From a virus, in IMG/VR virus record IMGVR_UViG_3300029267_003426, positions 1 to 24,604 of that record: a DNA stretch of 24,604 nucleotides. One strand, 5' to 3'. Under the pieces are notes generated by a model. The model was not told the origin of the DNA and made no database searches. It saw only the letters and a program-made list of their open reading frames with translations. Position 1 is the stretch's first letter, and every line of letters begins with the position of its first letter. Shown here one piece after another: positions 13,980 through 21,039 of this stretch. Made by a program: the position numbers and the translations under genes.

Positions 13980-15211
13980 TGGCCCTGCCAGGATGGAAAA
14001 GATACAAGGAGATCACACTCACGGGTAATGGCGCCTCGGAAGAGACGGACATCAACTACGTGATACCAGTCTCCAAAGAGACGGAGATGCAGGACGACTT
14101 CCGCGACATCCGGTTCGTCGACTCGGATGAGTCCACGGTTCTCAAGCAGCATCGGGAGAGCTACGTCTCTGGAACATCCTCCATCTGGATCATCAAGGTT
14201 CCGAGCCTTCCTGTAGAAGGCAAGACGATCTACCTTTACTACGACAACTCGGAAGCTTCTCTGCTCTCGGACGCCGGCCTTGACGTGTACGAGTGGTACG
14301 ACGACTTCACGGGCGATCTGTCCAAGTGGGACACCTACGACCAGGTGGAGATCGTCAACAACTATCTGCGCATCTGGATGGACTGGGGCCACCTGGTGTG
14401 TTGGGCCAGGACGAAGGCGCTGTTCGGCATGGGCAAGGCCTTCCGCTGCAGGATGTGGAACGAGGAGCTCGGCCTCGATATTCAGAATACCGGCTGGTCC
14501 TTTGAGAACAACTACTATGTGCACCGCCTGAAGATATACCGGCTGCCGCCGGTTCATACGGAGTGGCTCGTTGGAGCGGGAAACGACAATTTCGAGGATG
14601 CCGATGAAGAGGTCGGCCACCAGGTCTGGAAGGTGATCATGCTCAAGCGGATCAACAGCACAGACTTGAAGGGATACATCGAGGACGTTCTGGACGACAC
14701 CAGAACCCAGGAGGCCGAAACCAGCGATTACAGACCTTTTCTGTACCGAAACGCGGCCAGCCCCGGGGGAGAGGTACGGTACGACTGGTTCGGCGTGCTC
14801 AATCTTCCCACCAACCAGACAGAGCCGTCCGTGGGAGAGCCCCAGTATGCCGTGCTGGCCGGATTCACGGCAGACAACACGACGCCCGTGACACGGCAGA
14901 TCGTCCGGTTCACGGATCAGTCCATCGGTCAGGGCTTGAGCTATTCCTGGAATTTCGGGGATGGCCACACGTCGACCGAACAGAATCCGCACCATGCGTA
15001 CCAGCTGGCAGGCACGTACACCGTCATGCTGACGGTCACGGACGCCTACGATCAGCAGGACGCGGAAGTGAAGACCGATTACATCACGGTTATTGACGTC
15101 TCGGAATCCGAAGCATTCCAGGATACGGACGTCGGCAAGATCGTGGATGACATCGCATTCCGCATCAACGATCCGCACCTGGACGGGAGGATAGACGGAT
15201 GGAACAGATAG
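13979..15211 (+). CDS. DUF2341-concanavalin-like-PKD surface protein
   Basis: A 410-residue protein with three recognisable parts. Residues about 1-100 match DUF2341 (WKRYKEITLTGNG, DDFRDIRFVDSD, TIYLYYDNSEAS). Residues about 105-275 look like a concanavalin-type sugar-binding fold (WYDDFTGDLSKWDTYDQVEI). Residues about 300-380 form a PKD domain (FTDQSIGQGLSYSWNFGDGH, then TYTVMLTVTDAY). These domains occur in surface and carbohydrate-associated proteins, so a virion-displayed adhesin is likely. ATG 13979 is preferred over an overlapping GTG at 13976. The C-terminus (VDDIAFRINDP) repeats the N-terminus of the next gene, evidence that this gene was inserted into the adaptor run. Confidence 0.75.
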   Translation: MALPGWKRYKEITLTGNGASEETDINYVIPVSKETEMQDDFRDIRFVDSDESTVLKQHRESYVSGTSSIWIIKVPSLPVEGKTIYLYYDNSEASLLSDAGLDVYEWYDDFTGDLSKWDTYDQVEIVNNYLRIWMDWGHLVCWARTKALFGMGKAFRCRMWNEELGLDIQNTGWSFENNYYVHRLKIYRLPPVHTEWLVGAGNDNFEDADEEVGHQVWKVIMLKRINSTDLKGYIEDVLDDTRTQEAETSDYRPFLYRNAASPGGEVRYDWFGVLNLPTNQTEPSVGEPQYAVLAGFTADNTTPVTRQIVRFTDQSIGQGLSYSWNFGDGHTSTEQNPHHAYQLAGTYTVMLTVTDAYDQQDAEVKTDYITVIDVSESEAFQDTDVGKIVDDIAFRINDPHLDGRIDGWNR

Positions 15212-15239
15212 AACAGGTCGCATTCCGCATCAACGATCC
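15153..15239 (+). repeat. 22-bp perfect direct repeat at gene junction
   Basis: The same 22 bases occur at 15153-15174 (end of the PKD gene) and 15218-15239 (start of adaptor copy 3), offset 65 bp. Both encode AFRINDP although in different frames. This marks a duplication at the boundary between the two genes. Confidence 0.8.
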
Positions 15240-15846
15240 CAAACTCCTGCGGCGCCATTACGCGCCCTACATCCTGCGGATGATGAACCGCGTGTACCAC
15301 AGGCTCAACACCCGCCTGCGGTGCCTGGAGAAGTGCTGGGAGCTGGATTTCTCCACACTGGACCCGCTGGTACAGTACATGAGCCAGCCGGCAGACCTGA
15401 TCGAGCCTTACCGCATCGAACCGTTCAGGACATTCATGGATCCACAAAACTTCGTGTTCGCCGGCGAGTCCTATGCCGAGCAGACCGGCACGTTCACCAT
15501 CGACGGAGGAAAGTTCTATTTCTCGAACATCGCGGATACGGACTTCTACAAGGTCTGGTACTGGTCGTCGGGCCTGACCCTGGTGGACAAGGCAGACGGC
15601 GACCTGGGAACAGGAGAGATCAACAAGCCCGAGTGGCCGTGGGAAGGCATTCACGACCTTCTGTTCTACGCCACGTGCATCGAGGTCAGCAACGACTATC
15701 CGATGTACAAGCAGGATTTGAGAACGTACGAGGAGCTCCGGAGCGAGCTCCAGAAACTCGGGTATCACAAGCAGTCCGTCACGCCCAACATCATGGGCGG
15801 ATGGGGACGAAAATCAGATCGAGACGATGGATACGGAGAGTACTGA
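15199..15846 (+). CDS. Head-tail adaptor-like protein, copy 3
   Basis: The 215-residue product shows the adaptor outline: N-terminal helices (EQVAFRINDPKLLRRHYA, YILRMMNRVYHRLNTRL), a PADLIEPYRIEPFRTF loop comparable to the P-x-DF loop of copies 1 and 2, a strand core (GTFTIDGGKFYFSNI), and C-terminal helices (HDLLFYATCIEVSNDYPMYK, ELRSELQKLGYHK). It begins after GGGAGG at a good distance. Its first residues are duplicated at the C-terminus of the preceding PKD gene. It would sit in the connector between portal and tail. Divergence from the other two copies is large, so paralogy is inferred from outline only. Confidence 0.55.
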   Translation: MEQIEQVAFRINDPKLLRRHYAPYILRMMNRVYHRLNTRLRCLEKCWELDFSTLDPLVQYMSQPADLIEPYRIEPFRTFMDPQNFVFAGESYAEQTGTFTIDGGKFYFSNIADTDFYKVWYWSSGLTLVDKADGDLGTGEINKPEWPWEGIHDLLFYATCIEVSNDYPMYKQDLRTYEELRSELQKLGYHKQSVTPNIMGGWGRKSDRDDGYGEY

Positions 15847-15965
15847 TGGACAACAAGACCAAAATCAGAATCGCGATCGTGATCGCCCTGGGCACGGCGC
15901 TTTACGTGTTCGTGCCTAAGATCATCGGGATTGTCAAGGACATTCTGGCCAGACTCGCAACCTAA
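15846..15965 (+). CDS. 39-residue single-TM miniprotein
   Basis: A tiny ORF whose ATG overlaps the upstream stop by one base and whose TAA overlaps the next start by one base. The sequence MDNKTKIRIAIVIALGTALY, then VFVPKIIGIVKDILARL, has charged ends around one transmembrane stretch (about residues 7-25). Tight overlaps on both sides argue that it is translated. Function unknown; it could be a membrane-anchored tail or lysis accessory. Confidence 0.55.
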   Translation: MDNKTKIRIAIVIALGTALYVFVPKIIGIVKDILARLAT

Positions 15966-18694
15966 TGAGTCCTGAGCTCACAATTCCCATCAAACCCGGG
16001 GGCATGTACTCCGACATCGTGGAGACAGACCTGGGCCCAAACCAGCACCAGGAGGTCGTCAACTGGAGACTGGATAAGGACGGCCAGTGTCGAACCGTCA
16101 GGGGTTACCTGAACTCCAGGACCGGCTTCACGGACATCCGCGCAGCCATCGAGATCACGGACGACACATCCGGCGATCGGTGCGTTCTCCTGCAGAACGG
16201 GTATGGACCGACCTGTCTGAAGCGGATCGATTATGATGCCGGAGATGCCGACGGGTACAAGAACGAGCCATACACCCCGCTCACGCTCCCTGACGGCGTC
16301 ACCATAGGAAACGTCACGCTCCGGTTCCACGTTTTCCGCGGCGTCGTGCGGATCACGGGCGGGTCCAAGCCCCTGTGGTACGCCTACAGGAGCAAGACGC
16401 TTTTTACAGACCTGTACCGCGTCCTGGACGGGGACAATTTCGCGACAGGCATGGATGGCTGGTACGGTTACAACGCCACCCTTTCGCGGGACAACACGGT
16501 AGGATACCAGTACTACGGCGATTACTCGATGAAGGTCGTACAGACCGGCGAGTCTGGATCGGCCAGAAAGACATATTACACGACCGTCGGGCGCACATAC
16601 CGGATACGGGCGTTTTACCGCCGGAATTCGGACGGGCAGGTAGGTCACGTGCGCCTTCGGGTCGGAACATCGCCAGGTTCGGACGACCTGGGCACAGTCA
16701 CACAGAACGATCGGGACGACTGGTACGGGCCTCTGGAAGTGGAGTTCACGGCCACGACGACCACGACGTACTTCGAGCTGCTGCCGGCTGCATATTTTTC
16801 GTCGCTCACGGCCTGGTTCGATTTCATCATCATCGAGGAAAAACAACCCGTGTCCATCGACAACTGGTTTCTGATGAAATCCGAGGTCGACACCTATTTC
16901 TCGTTTAATCATGTCAACGAGAACTACGTGCGGACAAAAGGATATTCCGAGCCCCTGGTCTACCGGTCGTGGTACTACGCCCTGTTCTTCATCTTCGACA
17001 ACGGCCAGTACACCCTTCCTCACATCCTGAATACTGAAGACCTGTACCAGGAGATCAACCATATGCACGGCTTTGCCCGCCGGTTCGTCGTAACGTTCGA
17101 TCACGATACGTACCAGGCCTTGAGCCCCAGACTCACGGGCGTGGGCCTGCTGGTGGCAGAGGGTACGCCGTTTCTGGACAAGCACGATCCTTCCACAACC
17201 TGGTACGTGGCAGACGTGATCGATACCTACAAAGACCAGGAACCTGAGAAAAAGTCGTTCTTCTTGGACTCGTTCTTCGCCGCAAAAGAAACGATAACGC
17301 CCAGCCATGCCAGCGACATCGGGCTGAAAAAACACTACCGCGTGATCCAGGGCGATTACACGCCAGCGGATGCTGATGACGAGCAGGAAGCCGCGGCCCA
17401 TTACGAGGCCATTCTTAATGCCTACAAGGGGAGACGGTGCAGGCTCTATGGCACCAAGGATTCCATCGAGACATATTTCAGCTACGTTGAGGACGGCTCC
17501 TGGCTGGGCGTGACAGGCGGGACGCTTTGCCTGGAGATGTACTTTGCCGACGACGTGACGCCGGCTTTTTACGCGGGCGGTAAGTACGATCTGAGCATCG
17601 ACATCTACAAGGAGCCGTGCCTGGTGGCCAACGGATCGGCCCGGGAAATCCACTTTCCCCTGACGGTCGACCTGCTGAACCTGCCGTCCATCACGTTCGA
17701 CGGGTTTACAGGTATACCCCTGGGCACGAAGAACACGAACCCTGACTACTCGCACCACTCGGTCGTCGACGGTGTGGCTTATGCGAACAGTGAGGAGGAC
17801 GAGGAAGAGGATCGGGGCAGGTACAGTCCGCCTTTTCAGTTCGACGTGTTTCCGGACGGCCATCTGATGCGCACGGAAATCGGGGACGCCGACAAGATCA
17901 AGGTCCTGCTGAATCGGGACAACCGGATCGTCGCTCTGAAGAAAAACTCCCTCAGCCAGATGCAGTGGTCGGGATCGCGGTTCTACTCGGACATCGGCAT
18001 CGCCAACTCGGGCCTGTATCCCATCAACGGCTGGATCGTCGTCGATCATATCCTCTACTACATGGACGAGGAGGAGGTGTTTGCGTTCGTGGGCATGAAG
18101 CCTCAGCCTCTCCTGCAGAGCCAGAAGATGCGGAAATACTATACCGAGCACGTGGACGAGAGCTCCTTTTTCCTCTGGAACAAGAAGGATCGCGAGCTCT
18201 GGCTGGTCCTGGACACGGTGATCATGGTCTACCAGGTGGACAAGAACAGCTGGTACGTGCGAGACACGGACATCGATCCGGTCTGCGGGTTTAACACGTT
18301 CGATGGCACGCTGTACGCAGCGGCAGCCTCCAAGCTGGTCTACTACAACCATAATTCGACGCCGTTCGACGAATCCATCCAGGCCAGCATTACGTCCAGG
18401 CTCGAACCGGCCGGACGCATGAAAACCTGGAAAAAGGCGAAATCCATCGATCTGTTCGTCCAGGGAAACGACGACCTGACCATCACGGTCAGAGACCCAG
18501 CCCTGGTGGATGCGGAAGGACAACTTCCCCCGGTCAAGGTTCCTGTCAACATCAATGTCGTGGACTACGTGACGGCCAGGCTGATGTACCTGTTCAACAG
18601 CATCGAGGTTGAGATCAAGACCGAGAAAGCCAAGGACATCAACATGACCCTGCGCCTGGCAGAGCTGAACGTGCACGCAGGAGGAAAGCGTTGA
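15965..18694 (+). CDS. gp10-like propeller/tail hub protein with inserted CBM-like module
   Basis: The 909-residue product has the hallmarks of the P22 gp10-type 'packaged DNA stabilization' protein or podovirus tail hub. Its N-terminus is MYSDIVETDLGPNQHQEVVN and WRLDKDGQCRTVRGY, and its C-terminal third shows repeated propeller blades (IANSGLYPINGWIVVDHILY, YYMDEEEVFAFVGMKPQPLL, LWLVLDTVIMVYQVDKNSWY, FDGTLYAAAASKLVYYNH). It follows the adaptor genes, as gp10 follows gp4 in P22. Residues about 156-291 (NFATGMDGWYGYNATLSRDN ... YFELLPAAY, WFDFIIIEE) form a jelly-roll module like carbohydrate-binding module family 4/9 and look inserted between two propeller parts. The frame is open throughout with no stop. 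It would extend the portal-adaptor tube and, with the module, bind host glycans. Confidence 0.75.
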   Translation: MSPELTIPIKPGGMYSDIVETDLGPNQHQEVVNWRLDKDGQCRTVRGYLNSRTGFTDIRAAIEITDDTSGDRCVLLQNGYGPTCLKRIDYDAGDADGYKNEPYTPLTLPDGVTIGNVTLRFHVFRGVVRITGGSKPLWYAYRSKTLFTDLYRVLDGDNFATGMDGWYGYNATLSRDNTVGYQYYGDYSMKVVQTGESGSARKTYYTTVGRTYRIRAFYRRNSDGQVGHVRLRVGTSPGSDDLGTVTQNDRDDWYGPLEVEFTATTTTTYFELLPAAYFSSLTAWFDFIIIEEKQPVSIDNWFLMKSEVDTYFSFNHVNENYVRTKGYSEPLVYRSWYYALFFIFDNGQYTLPHILNTEDLYQEINHMHGFARRFVVTFDHDTYQALSPRLTGVGLLVAEGTPFLDKHDPSTTWYVADVIDTYKDQEPEKKSFFLDSFFAAKETITPSHASDIGLKKHYRVIQGDYTPADADDEQEAAAHYEAILNAYKGRRCRLYGTKDSIETYFSYVEDGSWLGVTGGTLCLEMYFADDVTPAFYAGGKYDLSIDIYKEPCLVANGSAREIHFPLTVDLLNLPSITFDGFTGIPLGTKNTNPDYSHHSVVDGVAYANSEEDEEEDRGRYSPPFQFDVFPDGHLMRTEIGDADKIKVLLNRDNRIVALKKNSLSQMQWSGSRFYSDIGIANSGLYPINGWIVVDHILYYMDEEEVFAFVGMKPQPLLQSQKMRKYYTEHVDESSFFLWNKKDRELWLVLDTVIMVYQVDKNSWYVRDTDIDPVCGFNTFDGTLYAAAASKLVYYNHNSTPFDESIQASITSRLEPAGRMKTWKKAKSIDLFVQGNDDLTITVRDPALVDAEGQLPPVKVPVNINVVDYVTARLMYLFNSIEVEIKTEKAKDINMTLRLAELNVHAGGKR

Positions 18695-18846
18695 GAGAAC
18701 GTTCGCGGAAAATCCGGACTCCCGAAGACATGACACCCGAGAACATCGAGCACATGATGCAGTGGATCGAGGGGCAGTTCAGAGAGCTTCACGACACGAT
18801 CCAGACCCTCACCAGCAGAGTAAAGGCACTGGAAGAAAGCGAGTAA
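18691..18846 (+). CDS. 51-residue coiled-coil miniprotein
   Basis: A small gene starting at TTG 18691 (overlapping the upstream TGA in TTGA) with GGAGG seven bases before it. The product, beginning MRERSRKIRTPEDMTPENIE, ends in a clear coiled-coil (FRELHDTIQTLTSRVKALEE). The alternative ATG at 18730 would remove 13 residues. It resembles small phage proteins that pair with tail or lysis partners. Function unknown. Confidence 0.55.
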   Translation: MRERSRKIRTPEDMTPENIEHMMQWIEGQFRELHDTIQTLTSRVKALEESE

Positions 18847-18851
18847 GGGAC

Positions 18852-19247
18852 ATGGCAGCATTCAGGATCAAAGAGAACGGAGACGACAGGAGCTCAACCA
18901 TCGAAATACCCATGAAGCCGTCGGGCGTGAAGATCACCATGGGCATCGGCACATTCCTGGCCGTGGCCAGCATCCTGAGCGGATGGGTTTTCGGATTTTC
19001 CAAAGGCAGGCTGCCCGCCTCCCTGGGAACCAGCTCCTCAGTTGAACGGCGGGTGTCGGAAAACAGCGGGACAATCCAGGCCGTGAAGGAGTCCCTGGAT
19101 GAGTTCAGGGTATCCATGGAAGAGGCCAGCAACCGCGACATCGAGAACCGGCGGTTCATGGTCGCCATGTACAGACAGATCAAGCTGCTGTGCGAGGCCC
19201 AGGGTGTTCAGATTCTCCTGGAGCCCGAGGACTTTTTTGAAAGGTAG
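18852..19247 (+). CDS. Membrane-anchored coiled-coil protein, possible lysis accessory
   Basis: The 131-residue product has an N-terminal charged segment, one transmembrane helix (about residues 28-50, ITMGIGTFLAVASILSGWVF), then a soluble, charged, coiled-coil-like region (SVERRVSENSGTIQAVKESL, LDEFRVSMEEASNRDIE). ATG 18852 is preferred over upstream in-frame codons because GTAAGGGAC precedes it at good spacing. The N-in, C-out anchored coiled-coil layout resembles an inner-membrane spanin, and the NlpC/P60 gene starts eight bases after its stop, but spanin partners are not evident. It could equally be a membrane-interacting tail protein. Confidence 0.55.
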   Translation: MAAFRIKENGDDRSSTIEIPMKPSGVKITMGIGTFLAVASILSGWVFGFSKGRLPASLGTSSSVERRVSENSGTIQAVKESLDEFRVSMEEASNRDIENRRFMVAMYRQIKLLCEAQGVQILLEPEDFFER

Positions 19248-19254
19248 GTGAAGG

Positions 19255-19758
19255 ATGAGCGACTTGGAAAGAGATGATTACGGCGCAAGAAATGAATACA
19301 ACGCAAATTCAGCCGTGGCATACGCAAAACGTTTTATCGGAATCCAATACCGGTTCGGGGATGATGAATTTCACGGAGATGATCCGATATACGGGTTCGA
19401 CTGCTCCGGACTGATTTCCGAGGTACTGAGACGGCAGGGTACAATCCCGTCCCGCGCCCGTTTCAGCGCCCAGGGTTTTTACGATTACTTTATCCGCGGA
19501 TTGGGAAGAGAATGTACCTACCGGAGGCCCGGCGTCCTGGTTTTTTACGGCAAATCCAGGGACAAGATCACGCACATCGCCATGATGGTGGAGGGGAGTC
19601 ATGTCATCATGGCCGGCGGAGGCGCGAGGACGACGAAAGACAGCGACGAGGCAGCCAGGCGGAATGCCTTTGTCATGGAGCGGCCGGACGATTACCGGCC
19701 CGACATCGTGGCGTATGCGGACCCGTTCAATGAAGGCCAAGACAACGAAATTGTGTAA
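19255..19758 (+). CDS. NlpC/P60 cysteine peptidase (endolysin or tail hydrolase)
   Basis: The 167-residue protein fits the NlpC/P60 fold. AVAYAKRFIGIQYRFG leads to YGFDCSGLISEVLRR (catalytic Cys in DCSG), then VLVFYGKSRDKITHIAMMVE and GSHVIMAGGGARTTK (catalytic His in the HIAM segment). Such enzymes cleave peptide stems of peptidoglycan, so it is the prime lysis or entry enzyme. No signal peptide is visible, so export would need the holin-like protein at 19902. It is followed by a 143-bp gap with strong hairpins and sits in a lysis-like cluster with membrane proteins on both sides. A structural tail-tip role is possible. Confidence 0.8.
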   Translation: MSDLERDDYGARNEYNANSAVAYAKRFIGIQYRFGDDEFHGDDPIYGFDCSGLISEVLRRQGTIPSRARFSAQGFYDYFIRGLGRECTYRRPGVLVFYGKSRDKITHIAMMVEGSHVIMAGGGARTTKDSDEAARRNAFVMERPDDYRPDIVAYADPFNEGQDNEIV

Positions 19759-19780
19759 ACGCAAAATAAAGCGATTTGAC

Positions 19781-19830
19781 GGACGATCTCGAAAAAGGCC
19801 TCCCCCTGTCGGCTGATTTCGAGATCGTCC
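19781..19830 (+). promoter_or_regulatory. Perfect 14-bp inverted repeat
   Basis: GGACGATCTCGAAA (19781-19794) pairs exactly with TTTCGAGATCGTCC (19817-19830) around a 22-base loop. It lies after the NlpC/P60 stop. CTCGAAA recurs at 19849-19855, so the TTTCGAG arm (19817-19823) could switch partners. There is no T-run, so a regulatory RNA or stability structure is as likely as a terminator. Confidence 0.6.
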
Positions 19831-19831
19831 A

Positions 19832-19847
19832 ATCCCCGTTCGGGGAT
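19832..19847 (+). promoter_or_regulatory. Second perfect hairpin upstream of holin-like gene
   Basis: ATCCCC (19832-19837) pairs with GGGGAT (19842-19847) around the tetraloop GTTC, directly after the 14-bp inverted repeat. It precedes the holin-like start (19902) by 54 bases. ACTCGAAAAAAGAGG follows, not a classic T tail. Confidence 0.55.
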
Positions 19848-19901
19848 ACTCGAAAAAAGAGGTTTCATGAAAACCACACGGATAAATGAAGGAGGCGCAA
19901 G

Positions 19902-20177
19902 ATGGGACTGCTAAGTTTTGTGAAGAAGATCAAGGTTCCGAAGCTGGTCACTGGTCTGGCCGGCATCGGGCTGGGTATCGGAATCTCCGCCATTCCGGTG
20001 CCAGGAGTACAGGCGATAGGCGGAAAGGTCATGTGGGCCGGCGGCACTGTCGTGGTGGCCGGTCTTGTCGGAAAAGCGCGACGCCTCGTGACAGCGGAGA
20101 AGGGCAAGAAGTGGGTGGCCATCACCGAGCACGAGCGGGAAGCGCTGAACAAGCTTCGCAAGAAGAAGGGAGGCTAA
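19902..20177 (+). CDS. Holin-like membrane protein
   Basis: A 91-residue protein with two hydrophobic segments (about residues 15-35, LVTGLAGIGLGIGISAIPVP, and 40-58, GKVMWAGGTVVVAGLVGKAR) and a highly basic C-terminus (ALNKLRKKKGG). Size, Gly-rich membrane segments and basic end fit a class II-type holin or small holin-like pore, and its neighbour is the NlpC/P60 hydrolase. GAAGGAGGCGCAAG precedes the ATG. No family is certain; a virion membrane-interacting protein is an alternative. Confidence 0.5.
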   Translation: MGLLSFVKKIKVPKLVTGLAGIGLGIGISAIPVPGVQAIGGKVMWAGGTVVVAGLVGKARRLVTAEKGKKWVAITEHEREALNKLRKKKGG

Positions 20178-20179
20178 GC

Positions 20180-20443
20180 ATGGATTGGAAAATCATGTTA
20201 CCGATACTTATCACCGGGATTTCGCCCATTCTCGACGGTGTGATCAAGGGCGAACGGCTGAATTCCACGCAACAGAAGATGGTTCAGCAGATCTACTCTG
20301 CCGCGCTCATCTGGGGAGAGGATGCCGTAAACAACACCGAAACCGACCTGGACAACCAGGGTTTGGAAGCATTCAAGGCGTTGTGCGAAGACACGGCAAA
20401 GGAAGGCGACTTCCCTCTGCTCGTACTCGCCATGGTCGAATAA
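20180..20443 (+). CDS. Small protein with N-terminal hydrophobic segment
   Basis: An 87-residue ORF from ATG 20180 with AGGGAGG eight bases upstream. The start MDWKIMLPILITGISPILDG is hydrophobic, and the rest is acidic helical (LNSTQQKMVQQIYSAALIWG, KALCEDTAKEGDF). It follows the holin-like gene by two bases, so the two are probably cotranslated. The N-terminus could be a membrane anchor or signal anchor. No family is recognised. Confidence 0.55.
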   Translation: MDWKIMLPILITGISPILDGVIKGERLNSTQQKMVQQIYSAALIWGEDAVNNTETDLDNQGLEAFKALCEDTAKEGDFPLLVLAMVE

Positions 20444-20478
20444 CAGGTATAGAGGCCCATCTTGCCTCCTTCACCAGG

Positions 20479-20513
20479 GGTGGCCGGCAACGTGGCTGCC
20501 GGTCACCTTTATT
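20479..20513 (+). terminator. Probable intrinsic terminator
   Basis: GGTGGCCGGCA (20479-20489) pairs with TGCCGGTCACC (20497-20507), ten Watson-Crick pairs and one G-T wobble, around a seven-base loop. TTTATTAAAT follows. It sits between the lysis-like cluster and the next gene at 20532. Confidence 0.6.
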
Positions 20514-20531
20514 AAATCCAAGGAGTTTTCT

Positions 20532-21035
20532 ATGCACCCTCTTGCAATGATCGGAGCCTCTCTTGGCGCATCAGCCCTGAACAAGCTTGTCCTGTCGCGG
20601 ATTGGCGGGACAAAGGGATTTGATCCCCGGAAACACGCTGACCAGTTCTTGATGTCGCCCGGCGAGGCCGGTATGCTGCGGAATATCGGGCGTCGTTCCA
20701 TCGGGGAACAGACAACCGCGGGGCTCGGAGCTTTCAAGTCCTCGGCAGCTGCGGAGAACCTACCGTCTGCAGCCGTAGCGTCCGGAATAAGCCGAATCAC
20801 AGGCGAGGGCAATAAGGCCGTCTCGTCCTGGGATATGGGCGTCGAAAGGGAACGGCACAACAGACGACTGAATTATCTCAGGACGCTTGAGGATTTTGAG
20901 AACCGCATGGCCGAGCGCACAGCCGCGGGATTCAACTTCACCCCGGAGATGGGACTGCTCACCAGGGCGATCGTGCTCTACAAGATGGGCTTTCTGGGCG
21001 GTGAAGGCACGGCGCAAACGGCACAGGAGGAATAA
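20532..21035 (+). CDS. Internal virion/ejection protein candidate 1 (gp7-like position)
   Basis: A 167-residue, Gly/Ala-rich helical protein starting MHPLAMIGASLGASALNKLV and ending in LGGEGTAQTAQEE. AAGGAG stands before the ATG. Its composition (small residues, repeated helical segments, low Cys) and place as the first of three genes after the lysis cluster match the first of the P22 ejection trio (gp7, gp20, gp16). Such proteins leave the capsid with the DNA and help form a channel through the envelope. The family itself is not identified by sequence. Confidence 0.5.
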   Translation: MHPLAMIGASLGASALNKLVLSRIGGTKGFDPRKHADQFLMSPGEAGMLRNIGRRSIGEQTTAGLGAFKSSAAAENLPSAAVASGISRITGEGNKAVSSWDMGVERERHNRRLNYLRTLEDFENRMAERTAAGFNFTPEMGLLTRAIVLYKMGFLGGEGTAQTAQEE

Positions 21036-21039
21036 GTCC

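Noticed and set aside
13922-15223. 433-residue open frame on the - strand
   Set aside because: It lies antisense to the DUF2341-PKD gene, whose domains are unmistakable on the + strand.
15962-18736. 924-residue open frame on the - strand
   Set aside because: It mirrors the 909-residue gp10-like gene exactly in GC-rich codon phase, has no recognisable domain, and its product is basic and low-complexity. It is a shadow frame.
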